From a virus: a stretch of DNA of 40,753 nucleotides. Made by a program: the position numbers and the translations under genes. The notes below the pieces were generated by a model. The model was not told the DNA's origin. It saw nothing but the letters and a program-made list of their open reading frames with translations, and made no database searches. The stretch lies in the IMG/VR virus record IMGVR_UViG_3300010885_052704, positions 1 through 40,753 of that record; one strand, 5' to 3'. Below, piece after piece: positions 9,590 through 19,117 of the stretch. Numbering within the stretch: position 1 is the first letter of the stretch; every line of letters starts with the position of its first letter.

Positions 9590-11202
9590 TACAAGGCAAT
9601 CCAAGCATAGACCCTAATTTCATTGATGCCGCAGGCACTATTGGCCAAGGGGAGGCACAGATATTGCCTAACGTATATGATTTGGGCAAAGACGTAGCTT
9701 CATTAGTACCTAAGCCTGTTAAACCTGTAACCATTAACCCAACATTGCCCAAGACAGGCGGTTGGAGCGTTGACCAACCAGAATTGGGCACACACTATAA
9801 CAACCTAGCATCATTTGCTGCCAAAAATGCGGCAGGTCCAAATAAAATTGATGTTACCAATGCGGCTCAATCACCAGAAGGATGGAGATTGTATAACCAA
9901 GGCACAAATGAATATTTGCAAAATGTGCAAAAATCCACTCAGGATGAAGCGTTGTATAATGCAGCCATTAAGCAAGCTTCTGATTTAAAAAGCCAAGAGA
10001 AAATAGAAAACTATGATGACTATTTGAAAAGCCTAAGTGATTGGAAAGCTCAGGGTTTGGCAAGGAAAGATATTCCTATGCCTAAAACAAAGACACCCGA
10101 ATTTAACGAGGGAAAATACATTAAAGAATATGTGCCTCAAATAAAAGCAGGCGATGTGTCTGAAACAAAATCAACCCATAATAAGAAAACTAATCGAATA
10201 GAAAACTTAACAACAACTAGCTATTCATTGCCAAACCAACTACAACACGCACATGATTATTTGCTAACACCAGAAGTAGCGGCATATAATCAAAAGCAAT
10301 TTGATGCGTTATCGCCCGACCAACAAGATTTGTATAAAGGAATTGCTGACCAAGCAAACCAAAAAGCAGATGAGAAAATTTGGGCAGAAAACCCACAATA
10401 CCAAGGCAAAGCATTGTCCGATTATAATCCCATAGAAGCATTTGTAGCAGATAAGAAATTGCAGCCACATTTTACTACTAAATCCCAATGGGGTAGCAAT
10501 AGCATCCCGCAACAAACAGGCGCAGGGGCAGGAGCAAACAAAACAACCGTAGTAACTCCTTCTCAAGGTGGCCAATTTATATATGCCAACATTGGAGGGA
10601 AACCTATTTCTACTGACCAAACTACTGTTTACGATGTGGGCAAAGTAGGTGGTAACAAAAGTGTTCAGTTTACCCCTACTATGGTTTTTGATTCCCAAAC
10701 GGGTGTAAAAAATAATAAGCCTGCATTTCCTATTAAAGGAACAATAAACAGGCTAATAGGCATCCCTAATAAAATTGGTTGGGATGGCCAACCAGAAAAA
10801 GGATGGGATGGCAAAACAAAAGATTGGTTTGCTGAAATATCTGTGCCATTAAACGCAAATGATGTAAAAAAAGAACAACAAAGTGTATTTGCGGAAAACG
10901 CAAAACTAGATAACAGCGACCCTAACAAAGAAAAATGGGACAGCCCAAGTGATGTTCCAGAAGAAAGGTTGCAATCACAAAATAAGCTTGTTGTTGTTCC
11001 TGCTTCTGACATAAAACAAACGCTAACAAATTCTAAAATTGAGCTGCAAGGATGGGATCAAAATGCGCCATCAACTAAGCCAACATCAGCCACTCAAAAA
11101 GCAGGAGCGCCAATAAAAGTAACAAGCAGGGAACAATACGACAAAATACCAAAAGGAACGCCAATTATTGATGCACAAGGAAATGTAGGAGTTAAGCCAT
11201 GA
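9586..11202 (+). CDS. Unknown virion-block protein, possible internal protein
   Basis: 538 aa, no recognised domain. The N-terminal 250 residues are helical and hydrophilic with many Asn and Gln. The C-terminal half contains beta-like Gly-rich segments (TVYDVGKVGGNKSVQFTPTM) and a Lys-rich region. There is no signal peptide or membrane helix. It sits between a candidate ejection protein and a 1173-aa protein, with ATGA overlaps on both sides, so it is probably a virion component, possibly part of the ejected set. Function not recognised. Confidence 0.6.
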   Translation: MIQGNPSIDPNFIDAAGTIGQGEAQILPNVYDLGKDVASLVPKPVKPVTINPTLPKTGGWSVDQPELGTHYNNLASFAAKNAAGPNKIDVTNAAQSPEGWRLYNQGTNEYLQNVQKSTQDEALYNAAIKQASDLKSQEKIENYDDYLKSLSDWKAQGLARKDIPMPKTKTPEFNEGKYIKEYVPQIKAGDVSETKSTHNKKTNRIENLTTTSYSLPNQLQHAHDYLLTPEVAAYNQKQFDALSPDQQDLYKGIADQANQKADEKIWAENPQYQGKALSDYNPIEAFVADKKLQPHFTTKSQWGSNSIPQQTGAGAGANKTTVVTPSQGGQFIYANIGGKPISTDQTTVYDVGKVGGNKSVQFTPTMVFDSQTGVKNNKPAFPIKGTINRLIGIPNKIGWDGQPEKGWDGKTKDWFAEISVPLNANDVKKEQQSVFAENAKLDNSDPNKEKWDSPSDVPEERLQSQNKLVVVPASDIKQTLTNSKIELQGWDQNAPSTKPTSATQKAGAPIKVTSREQYDKIPKGTPIIDAQGNVGVKP

Positions 11203-14200
11203 GTGAAGAACAAGGATTTGTAATACCGCAAGAGGCAAGGACATCTGTAAAAAAAGATGAGGGATTTACTTTGCCCACAGAAGCAATGACCCAACCTGTT
11301 AACTTAAAAAAAAAGCCTTCTACGCAAGATGGCTCAACTGGCTCACAAGCTGGCACATCAGAAGCCCCTTCTACCGAGAATAAAGGGCTTGAAATTATGG
11401 GTGCTACATTACAACCACCCCAAGAGCCACAAGCTCCAACAGGGGCAATAGGGGCACCGCAACCAACACCATCAACAGGTGCTCCTGTGGGCGTAAATAG
11501 CCAAGGGGCTACCGTGATTCAAACAAAAAAGCCATTATCTGTTACCAATGCCAAAGAGGCAGCACAATCGCTTGTTGATTATGGTAACAAAGCCGACCAT
11601 TTAACCAAGATACAGCACGTAATGGGCGATGTGGTATCTGACCCCAATGTAGCAGAGTACATGAGCCTGCTTGACCATTTGAACGATTTGCAATCAAAAG
11701 GCGACACACAAGGCGTTCAAGAGGCATTGCCATACCTACATGAGCTATCACAAAGAAAAGCTCAAAATGGCTCTACGGTGGAGCAAAACATGCGTTTCCT
11801 AAAAGACACCCATGCTCAATCGCAAGAGATAGCTAATGACCTGCAACAGCACCAAGAAGAAATGAAACAGGTTGGGGATGCTTTGCAAAAAAACGATTTT
11901 GAAAGCAAATTGACTTTTGGTCAAGGAGCTAAAAAATTGGCTATTGATATAGCAAAAGCACCATTGGATGTTCTTAGTGGCATAGCCCCCGCAGGCGGTG
12001 ATTTAGAATATGCTACCCAAGGGCTAAGAAAAGGATTGGAAGCACACGAGCCTGAGCCTGAAACGGATTATGTGCAAGGAGCTTTTGGTGCCATTGCAAA
12101 AGTACATGAAGATTTCTTTAAAACCATTGCCTCTACTGAAAAATTATTGGGCGGCACGAATGAAAATTCATGGGCTAAAAAAGCTGCCGATTATTACACA
12201 ACGGTAGGCAAAGAAACAAAACAAGCCCCAAACACCCTTGGTGGCAAAATAGCCACAGGGCTAGGAGCATCAATACCGTTCCTTACCAAAATAATGGCAC
12301 TTCCCGAAGCGTTGCCGGCTAAATTTATAGCATTGTCGGCTGCATCTGCCGCAGGGGATAAGCTGAATGAGATAGAAGAAAAAACACCGGAACAAAGCAA
12401 CCTAAGCAAAATAGGCGAAATTGCAAAAGAAGCGTTAATTGGCGGAGTAAAAGCCGTTCCTTACGAGGTGTTTACGCACCTGCCCCTAAATGGCTTTTGG
12501 AAGCCAGGAGCAGCCGTTGGATTGACAGGTGTGTGGGATATAGCCAAAGACCCCGAAAAAGCCTCTGATGCCGTTGCAAACATGATTATCATGGGTGCTA
12601 TGTCATTGGGTGATACCAATAATAAAGCAGGGGTAATAGATGGTGAAAAAATCCAAAAAATAAAGGATAAAATCTCGTCTATCACCTCATCAAAGCTAAA
12701 TGCTGACGATGCCGGTGCCATCCTTGCATCCGTGGAGCAAAACATCAAAAATATCCATGGAGCAACATTTACCAACGCAGGCGAAGAATATGGCACAGAA
12801 ACTTATCTCAAGCTATTAAAAGCTAAGATTAAAAGCGGCACTAGCATTTTTGATGCAGTGAAATCACTTACCCCTGAGCAAAGGGAAGGATTGTTGAAAG
12901 ATGAAAAATTGCCCCAATCTTTACGTGAGAAGCTATCGCAAAACATTGTTGCTGAGAAAGTGGGTAAAAAGATTGGCGAAAATGGGCAAGTAATTACTCC
13001 CGAAGGCACATTTTATTCAGCTCCCGATGATGTAATTGGTGGCGCAATCAACACACCCGGCACAGTTGAGGAGCTAAGGGCAAAAGCCCAACAAGCCACA
13101 GCCAATGCTGAAATTGGTGATGACAAAGCAAAGTGGATTACCGTTGCCGAAACAACCAATAAAATTGCTGACATCAAAGAAGTGTCCCAAAACATAGCTA
13201 GGAATTGGGAAAAACACATTGAAAATATTGATGCTGACGAAACATTGTCCCCTGAGCAAAAGCAGGCAATGAAAGACAAGGTTTATAGCGCAAGAAACCA
13301 AGCAGACCCAAGGCTAAGTGGTATCACTAGGCTCAAAGCCGAAATTGAGCAAATGAAAGCCGATATGGCTAAAACGGATGGATTGCCACCAGAGGTAATC
13401 CAAGCCCGTAACGCTAAGATACAAGAGCAAATTGATACCAATATTAAGCACATAGGGGAACTTAGCAACAATGTTGTTGAACAACCCGTACCCACCTATG
13501 ATCAGCTCAATCCACCAATGGAAAAGATTGCTGATTTGGCGGCACGTATTGCCAAGGGAGAAAAAATAACTAGCCTTGAGGACTTGCAATTGCAAGCAAA
13601 CAACCCAGAGGCTATTGAGCAAGAATTAGCAAAATTAAAAACCGAAGAAAATGCCGTACAAAAGCAAAGCCCAAGCAGCGAAGTTTCACCTAATGGAGAA
13701 ACAGGGCAAAATATCCCCGAAAGTGGTCAAGGAGTTCGACCAAGCGAGCAAGGGCAAGAAGTTGCCCCAACGGGTGAAGCCCCACAAGGCGAAGTAAAGC
13801 CTATTGACCAAGAGGGTGAACCAGCAAAGCAAGAAACACGTGAAACCGTCTATAATGACGAGGAAAACCCACATGATATTCTTATAGATGAACATGGCAA
13901 CTGGAAATATGCTGACAACCAACCCGAAGGAGCTACGCCACAAAACAAAATAGATTGGGATGCCACAAATAAAGCGGCGGCAAAAGTTCATTCGCAAAAT
14001 TTGTTGGACGCACTCCATTCTGAATTTGGGGGCAAATACTCAACACAGGAAACGAATTGGGTGGATGAGGATGGCGACCCCGTTACAATGAAATTGCGAA
14101 TCGCAGACCATAGTGAGAATAGGGCAGCAGGTCGAGGTGGAGATGATTACCTTAGCTTTGTAACAGACAAATACGATAACACAGCAAATAAGTTTTCGGG

Positions 14201-14720
14201 TAGCCGCTCATATCGCAATACCAATATTAGCGAAATGTCCCCATCGGAAGCAATTGCCCATATCAAAGAGGAAATTGCAAACTACCGCCCGACTGATGCC
14301 AAAGAAAACGGATATACAGAAAAGCAAAATATTAGTGAACCAGTAAAACCAAAAACCAATGAAGAAAGCAATGAAAGTAGCAGCAAAAGTAGTGAAAGCG
14401 GTCAAGAAGGTGGAGTCAACCAAAAAAGACCTGAAACAGGACCTGAAAATGTCCAAGAAAATGAGGTAGCAGGAGAGGCAGGGGTTAAGAAAGCCCCTGC
14501 CGAACTCGAAACAAGCCAATCCAAGTTCCAAAAGGCTACGGAGCTAAAGGATGCCATTGATAATGCTGAGGACACCGCTAGCAAGCGTGAATTAGCCAAA
14601 GAAAGGCGTACCTTTATGGAGGAAAACCCATCTATCAAACACATAGATGATAACATAAGTAAGATTACAATGCAACTTGAAGAACAAGGATTGTTAAAGA
14701 AAAAAGGCAATTGCCCATGA
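11199..14720 (+). CDS. Large multi-domain virion-block protein, possibly ejected/polyvalent
   Basis: 1173 aa. Residues 1-100 are Pro/Thr/Gln-rich and look disordered. Residues 150-330 are helical. Residues about 345-480 contain Ala/Gly-rich hydrophobic segments (GLGASIPFLTKIMALPEALP, DAVANMIIMGAMSLGD). Residues 500-830 are helical and charged, and a Glu/Gln/Pro-rich linker follows. Residues about 880-1040 form a compact domain (MKLRIADHSENRAAG, DDYLSFVTDKYDNTANKF) reminiscent of the modules carried by polyvalent proteins of mobile elements. The tail is Ser/Glu-rich then helical. It is probably a virion-internal protein delivered with the DNA; this is inferred from architecture, and no catalytic motif is identified. 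Confidence 0.6.
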   Translation: MSEEQGFVIPQEARTSVKKDEGFTLPTEAMTQPVNLKKKPSTQDGSTGSQAGTSEAPSTENKGLEIMGATLQPPQEPQAPTGAIGAPQPTPSTGAPVGVNSQGATVIQTKKPLSVTNAKEAAQSLVDYGNKADHLTKIQHVMGDVVSDPNVAEYMSLLDHLNDLQSKGDTQGVQEALPYLHELSQRKAQNGSTVEQNMRFLKDTHAQSQEIANDLQQHQEEMKQVGDALQKNDFESKLTFGQGAKKLAIDIAKAPLDVLSGIAPAGGDLEYATQGLRKGLEAHEPEPETDYVQGAFGAIAKVHEDFFKTIASTEKLLGGTNENSWAKKAADYYTTVGKETKQAPNTLGGKIATGLGASIPFLTKIMALPEALPAKFIALSAASAAGDKLNEIEEKTPEQSNLSKIGEIAKEALIGGVKAVPYEVFTHLPLNGFWKPGAAVGLTGVWDIAKDPEKASDAVANMIIMGAMSLGDTNNKAGVIDGEKIQKIKDKISSITSSKLNADDAGAILASVEQNIKNIHGATFTNAGEEYGTETYLKLLKAKIKSGTSIFDAVKSLTPEQREGLLKDEKLPQSLREKLSQNIVAEKVGKKIGENGQVITPEGTFYSAPDDVIGGAINTPGTVEELRAKAQQATANAEIGDDKAKWITVAETTNKIADIKEVSQNIARNWEKHIENIDADETLSPEQKQAMKDKVYSARNQADPRLSGITRLKAEIEQMKADMAKTDGLPPEVIQARNAKIQEQIDTNIKHIGELSNNVVEQPVPTYDQLNPPMEKIADLAARIAKGEKITSLEDLQLQANNPEAIEQELAKLKTEENAVQKQSPSSEVSPNGETGQNIPESGQGVRPSEQGQEVAPTGEAPQGEVKPIDQEGEPAKQETRETVYNDEENPHDILIDEHGNWKYADNQPEGATPQNKIDWDATNKAAAKVHSQNLLDALHSEFGGKYSTQETNWVDEDGDPVTMKLRIADHSENRAAGRGGDDYLSFVTDKYDNTANKFSGSRSYRNTNISEMSPSEAIAHIKEEIANYRPTDAKENGYTEKQNISEPVKPKTNEESNESSSKSSESGQEGGVNQKRPETGPENVQENEVAGEAGVKKAPAELETSQSKFQKATELKDAIDNAEDTASKRELAKERRTFMEENPSIKHIDDNISKITMQLEEQGLLKKKGNCP

Positions 14721-15208
14721 AACCAACAAAACTATCACCAGAAGTCGTTAACCTCTTGTTGCCAAGGCTCAAAGATGAGTTCAACGCATTTTATTTTTAT
14801 CGCTCAGCAACCAATTGGTGCCAAAACGCAGGCTTTTTCAAAGCAGCCAAGTTCTTTGCCAAAGAGAGCGAAGATGAGCTTACCCATGCCAAAAAGATTG
14901 AGGACTACCTTGTTGATTGGAACGTGATACCGGCACTACCGGTGATAGCACAACCAATAGTGTTTTCGGGGCTATATGACATCATTACCAAAGCCTATGG
15001 CATAGAGTATGAGCTATATGAAGCCTACGAGGACACTAGTTCCAAAATATTCAAGACAGGCGACCTTTGCGTGTTTGACTTCCTGCAATTTTATAGGCAG
15101 ACACAAAAGGAATCCGTAGCCGAATATAGCGACAAGCTGAATTTATTGGAGGGCACTGAAACAAAAGACAAATTCCAACTATTGATGTTGGAGAAAAAAC
15201 TGTTCTGA
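14717..15208 (+). CDS. Ferritin-like di-iron protein
   Basis: 163 aa, about the length of a bacterial ferritin subunit (around 165 aa), predicted as a four-helix bundle. Helix A carries Glu21 with Tyr26 and Tyr28 (KDEFNAFYFY). Helix B carries the ExxH motif Glu54-x-x-His57 (ESEDELTHAKK). Helix C has Glu97 and Glu99. Helix D (FLQFYRQTQKES) keeps the Gln130 and Glu132 positions of bacterial ferritins, while Ser133 stands where a further Glu is usual. Most ferroxidase ligands are therefore visible. The ATG at 14717 overlaps the upstream stop (ATGA), and the next gene begins one base after its stop, so it is embedded in the virion operon. Iron storage or oxidation is the family role; a virion or host-iron role is inference. 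Confidence 0.85.
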   Translation: MKPTKLSPEVVNLLLPRLKDEFNAFYFYRSATNWCQNAGFFKAAKFFAKESEDELTHAKKIEDYLVDWNVIPALPVIAQPIVFSGLYDIITKAYGIEYELYEAYEDTSSKIFKTGDLCVFDFLQFYRQTQKESVAEYSDKLNLLEGTETKDKFQLLMLEKKLF

Positions 15209-15209
15209 A

Positions 15210-18200
15210 ATGGCTGAACCTTGTATATACACTTTTAAGGGCAAAGAATATTCCTATGACGAGTTTACATCCATGCTCCATGATGGGCTATTGGATGACT
15301 TTGTCAAAAGTGGCAACATAAGCAAGGATTTGGCTATGCCTGAGAATATTGCGGCACAAAAGCCCATGGCAGGCGAGAAGCCCGTGGAAAAAGAAAAAGC
15401 TACTGAGCCATCAGGCAAATTTGTTGGTTTATCTAATGAAGAAACGGCTACGCTAAGAAAAGCACTAGGACTGAATGAGCGACCAAGCGTAGAAACAAAG
15501 GCAGATGAAAAGACTTTGGGTGTGGCTATGGATAGAATGGCCAAAGACCCAAACTATACCGACAATTTGGTTCAAGATTATTTAGATGCCGAAAAAAACG
15601 GGGAGCAATTCTTTGTTGATGATGCAGGGTTAATGGCACTGGCAGCCAAAAGGGTTAGCTTAGAAACCCAAGTATTGCAAGCAGAAAGCAGAATGGAAGA
15701 AGCTCAAAAATCGGGCGATAAAGAGGCTGAAAAAGCAGAGCAAAAAAATATTGATAGGGCAAACGAGAAGTTGCAATTAATAGCAGAGGCGGCAGAGGCA
15801 ACAGGAACAACCACGGCAAGGGCATTAAGGATACGCCAATTGCTAATGAGCGAGGATTATTCATTGAGCGGAGTTAAACAAATGTTTAAGAAAGCCAAAG
15901 GAGTTGAAGCTACCCCCGCACAACAAGCCGAAGCTAAAGCTAAAGTAAAAGAGCTTGAAGATGTAAATAAAGCCCTTAAAGAAAAGGTAGATCAAATACA
16001 AAAAGCGTTGGATGAGGCTGCTAAAAAAGCCGAATCAAAAGCACCAAAAGCACCAAAGGGTACAGGAAAAACTTATACAGAAAAAGCTAAAGTAGCAGCA
16101 GATAAATTTAGGACATTAAAATCAAAGCCATTTGTTTTTAAAGATTCCAATGGCAATGAGATAGAAGTACACACTAATGGTCCTACATGGAACAGTGCTA
16201 TTGAGATTGGCGCAAAAGCCATTGAGGAATCAGGCAAAATTGCCGATAAAATAACCGTTGGGGTAAAAGCGGCTATTAATCATATAAAAGACCAAGATTG
16301 GTACAAAAAACTTTCCGAGGAAGATAAGGCAAGGTTTGAATCGGAACTAAAAGACCATTATACCCGCGGCAACGAAGAAACTATCCAAAAAAAGATAACC
16401 TCTCTTGAGACTAAATTGAAAAATCTTGAGGAAGGCATCAAAAAAGAACCAAACAAAAAGCTTACAAAAGAAGAAGATGAGCGCATTGTTGCTTTAAAAG
16501 ACCGTATTGAAAATTTCAAAAAAGAACAAGCGGTACAAGCAAAGATTACCAAATTATCTGACGAGTTATCCAATATCCAAAAAGGCATAAAAGAGCCAAA
16601 AACAGAAACAGAAAAAAAGATTGAGGACAAACGAATCCAAGGGCTAAAAGACAAAATCAAAGATGCCAAAAAAGAGCAAGGCACCCTTGAGCGAGTATCT
16701 AAGCTAAACCAAGACTTAGAAGATTTGCAAAATGGTGTTAAAAAAGAACCTACCACTAGCGAAAAAAGAGCCGAAGATAAAAGGATAGCAGAAGTAAAAC
16801 AAAAAATAGCTGATGCAAAATCCGAAATAGCTACCCAGAAAAAAATAGCCAAATTATCAGAAGAACTTAGCGATGCTGAAAAAGGCATCAAAAAACCCAA
16901 ACCTTTAGCAGAAAAGAAAATTGAAGATGAGCGCATACAAGCAATAAAAGATAAAATCAAAGATGCTAAAGCAGAGCAAGCTACACAAGAAAGGCTAGCA
17001 AATTTACAAGAGCAACTTGAAGATATTGAGGCAGGAGTTGAGAAAGAAACTGCGCCAAGAGAGCAAAAGGCAGAGGATGCAAGGATTGCTGCCAAGAAAG
17101 AAGAAATAGCTCAAGCCCGCAAAGAGCAAGCTATTCAAAAGCGTGTTGCCGATATTGAGCAAGAAATAGAGGATGCTAAAAATGGTGTTGCTAAAACACC
17201 ATCCGAAAAGCAAGTGCAAGATGACCGTATTGTAGAGGCTCAGCAAAGGTTGGCAGAAACAAGGCAAGAGCTTCGTGATCAACAAAAATCTACTACCGAA
17301 GCCGCAGAAAAAGAAAGGAAGCTAACGCAATTTGAGGGCAAAACCGACAATAAATTCACTATTCAAGAGGCAAAAGATATTTTTGACCACATGAAAGAGA
17401 ATTATATTGACCAAGGAGTTGAACTGCATGATGCTTTTAATAGGACAGCCAATGATTTAGGGCTGTCAAATGACCAAATCTTAGAAGCGTTTAAAGTAGA
17501 CACCAAAGTAAAATCCCTTACCAATCAAGCATACTTGTTGCAAAACAGGAGAATGGCAGCCAAAGCCGATATTAAACGATGGATAGACGAAGCCAATAGG
17601 CCACCTTGGGAAAAGAAAGCAAAACAGATATTAAGGCTACCAACCAATATATCTGTGTTTGGGCACGGAACGGTAGGTATGATAACCCACGCAGCAGAAT
17701 TGCTTCGCGATCCAAAATATTGGAGGACATGGTTTCCTGCTTTTGCTAGGCAATTTAAATATTCTTTTGGGGGCATTGGTGAAGCAGGTCGTGTTAAGTA
17801 TGAATTGGCAATGGCCAAATTAAAAGACCACCCAAGGTACAGTTTTTGGAAAAGAAATGGGCTTGCTGTTGACCCTGCCAAAAAATACGATGATTACATC
17901 CCTAAAGATGGATTCTTTGGCAAAGCGGCAGCCATTGGCGACAGGGGATTCAATGTGCTGAAAGAAGTACGATTGGATTTAGCTGAAAGCATGTGGAACG
18001 AATTGACCCCTGAGCAAAAAGCTGCGCCAGGCATGGCTAAAATGATTGCCGAAACAGCGAACAACATGACCGGCACAAATCAATTTGCTATCAAGGGTGC
18101 AGCGGGAACAATAGTAAATGAAGGCATATTTGCTCCAAAGTTAATGGCATCAAGGTTTAACAGGATATTAAAAATGCCTGTAACCACGTTATCCACTGGA

Positions 18201-18872
18201 TTGAAATCGCTTGGTGGTTATGCTACCCCTGTTGAGCGAGCCGAAGCCAAATTTTTTGCCAAAAGTGCTGGAAGGCAAATAGCATTTTACATGGGCACGC
18301 TTGCCGCTAGTGCAGGAATACAACAAGCATTAGGCTCAAAAAACAAAGTAAATTTTACAGACCCATCAAAATCTGATTGGCTCAAGCCAAAAATAGGCAA
18401 CAAATCAATAGATGCTACGGGTGGCATGTTATCCACCGTAAGATTTTTGGGTCAAGTGGGGCAAATAATATTCACTTCTAAAAAAGATTTGCCTTCTTAT
18501 CAAAAAGACAGAAAAAAAGCAATGGAGTCATTAGTGTCTCAATTTGTTAGACAAAAACTTTCGCCTACCGCATCAACCATTTATGATTTTGCATCAGGCA
18601 AAGATTATGAAGGCAATGTAATGCCATGGCGAGAGGATAAACCTAGTGAAGGAAAGCACAAATTGACTTTTTTAGAATACTTGCTTAAACATGAAGTGCC
18701 AATACCAGTAGCCGAAGCGGTAAATGATATAGCAGAATCCATGAAAGAAGCAGGCGTTTCAGCACCAACCACTTATATGGTAATAATGGGCATAATGAAT
18801 GGTGCTTTCCAAGGAGGCACGGGCATAAAAATAAAAGAGCAACACGTGGAAAAACACAAATCAAGGCAGTAG
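15210..18872 (+). CDS. Large coiled-coil virion-block protein with six 50-residue repeats
   Basis: 1220 aa. The first 45 residues (YTFKGKEYSYDEFTSMLHDG) resemble the opening of polyvalent or ejected phage proteins. Residues 120-290 are helical and Ala/Glu/Lys-rich. Residues 396-694 are six tandem 50-residue coiled-coil hairpins. Residues 700-1200 form a helical, more hydrophobic domain (PTNISVFGHGTVGMITHAAE; ATPVERAEAKFFAKSAGRQ). No membrane helix is obvious except Ala/Gly-rich segments near residue 1030. The start is one base after the ferritin-like stop. It is followed by a promoter, so this gene closes the first virion transcription unit. A role as an elongated internal or ejected protein is inferred. 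Confidence 0.65.
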   Translation: MAEPCIYTFKGKEYSYDEFTSMLHDGLLDDFVKSGNISKDLAMPENIAAQKPMAGEKPVEKEKATEPSGKFVGLSNEETATLRKALGLNERPSVETKADEKTLGVAMDRMAKDPNYTDNLVQDYLDAEKNGEQFFVDDAGLMALAAKRVSLETQVLQAESRMEEAQKSGDKEAEKAEQKNIDRANEKLQLIAEAAEATGTTTARALRIRQLLMSEDYSLSGVKQMFKKAKGVEATPAQQAEAKAKVKELEDVNKALKEKVDQIQKALDEAAKKAESKAPKAPKGTGKTYTEKAKVAADKFRTLKSKPFVFKDSNGNEIEVHTNGPTWNSAIEIGAKAIEESGKIADKITVGVKAAINHIKDQDWYKKLSEEDKARFESELKDHYTRGNEETIQKKITSLETKLKNLEEGIKKEPNKKLTKEEDERIVALKDRIENFKKEQAVQAKITKLSDELSNIQKGIKEPKTETEKKIEDKRIQGLKDKIKDAKKEQGTLERVSKLNQDLEDLQNGVKKEPTTSEKRAEDKRIAEVKQKIADAKSEIATQKKIAKLSEELSDAEKGIKKPKPLAEKKIEDERIQAIKDKIKDAKAEQATQERLANLQEQLEDIEAGVEKETAPREQKAEDARIAAKKEEIAQARKEQAIQKRVADIEQEIEDAKNGVAKTPSEKQVQDDRIVEAQQRLAETRQELRDQQKSTTEAAEKERKLTQFEGKTDNKFTIQEAKDIFDHMKENYIDQGVELHDAFNRTANDLGLSNDQILEAFKVDTKVKSLTNQAYLLQNRRMAAKADIKRWIDEANRPPWEKKAKQILRLPTNISVFGHGTVGMITHAAELLRDPKYWRTWFPAFARQFKYSFGGIGEAGRVKYELAMAKLKDHPRYSFWKRNGLAVDPAKKYDDYIPKDGFFGKAAAIGDRGFNVLKEVRLDLAESMWNELTPEQKAAPGMAKMIAETANNMTGTNQFAIKGAAGTIVNEGIFAPKLMASRFNRILKMPVTTLSTGLKSLGGYATPVERAEAKFFAKSAGRQIAFYMGTLAASAGIQQALGSKNKVNFTDPSKSDWLKPKIGNKSIDATGGMLSTVRFLGQVGQIIFTSKKDLPSYQKDRKKAMESLVSQFVRQKLSPTASTIYDFASGKDYEGNVMPWREDKPSEGKHKLTFLEYLLKHEVPIPVAEAVNDIAESMKEAGVSAPTTYMVIMGIMNGAFQGGTGIKIKEQHVEKHKSRQ
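16395..17291 (+). repeat. Six tandem 150-bp (50-residue) coding repeats
   Basis: Units start at protein residues 396, 446, 496, 546, 596 and 646; the last is slightly shorter. Each unit has an amphipathic helix, a Gly-[Ile/Val]-Lys/Glu turn (GIKKEP, GIKEPK, GVKKEP, GIKKPK, GVEKET, GVAKTP), then an EDxRI motif and a second long helix. The repeats have diverged at DNA level but the register is exact, suggesting old duplications kept for structure. Confidence 0.9.
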
Positions 18873-18883
18873 TCATTAAAATA

Positions 18884-18914
18884 TTTGCATAATCGCTTTT
18901 ATTAACTAACTTTG
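18884..18914 (+). promoter_or_regulatory. Bacteroidota-type promoter TTTG-N19-TAACTTTG
   Basis: A -33 element TTTG (18884-18887) lies 19 bp from a perfect -7 element TAACTTTG (18907-18914), fitting the known Bacteroidota consensus. It sits in the 57-bp gap after the 1220-aa gene, and transcription would begin a few bases upstream of the 53-aa gene at 18930. It probably drives the fibre and lysis genes. Confidence 0.8.
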
Positions 18915-18929
18915 GAAAAACATACGAAC

Positions 18930-19091
18930 ATGGCAGCACCATCATCAAAACCAAAAGGCACCAATCCCCCAAGCACAGCAAAAGCTAAAGCACCATCAGG
19001 CAACCCAGTGTTGAAAATGATGCAAGGTATGCAGCCAAAGGGCACAGCCAAATCGCCAATGCCAGGCTACAAGCCTGCCGGCAGGAAGTAA
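18930..19091 (+). CDS. Small basic Pro/Lys-rich protein (53 aa)
   Basis: 53 aa, starting at an ATG 15 bp after a perfect -7 promoter element. It is rich in Pro, Lys, Ala and Ser (PSSKPKGTNPPSTAKAKAPS) with three Met residues in the middle, and is probably disordered. It is strongly basic, with no acidic residues at all. Being first in a promoter-driven unit next to fibre genes, it could be a minor virion or nucleic-acid-binding protein. No family recognised; the call rests on start context, promoter and uninterrupted frame. Confidence 0.6.
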   Translation: MAAPSSKPKGTNPPSTAKAKAPSGNPVLKMMQGMQPKGTAKSPMPGYKPAGRK

Positions 19092-19117
19092 GAGAAACGG
19101 TTCAATACCATTGACCA

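Noticed and set aside
16358-17095. Long minus-strand frame (245 aa) opposite the coiled-coil repeats
   Set aside because: Ser/Phe/Leu-rich antisense of Lys/Glu-rich repeats; explained fully by the plus-strand repeat.
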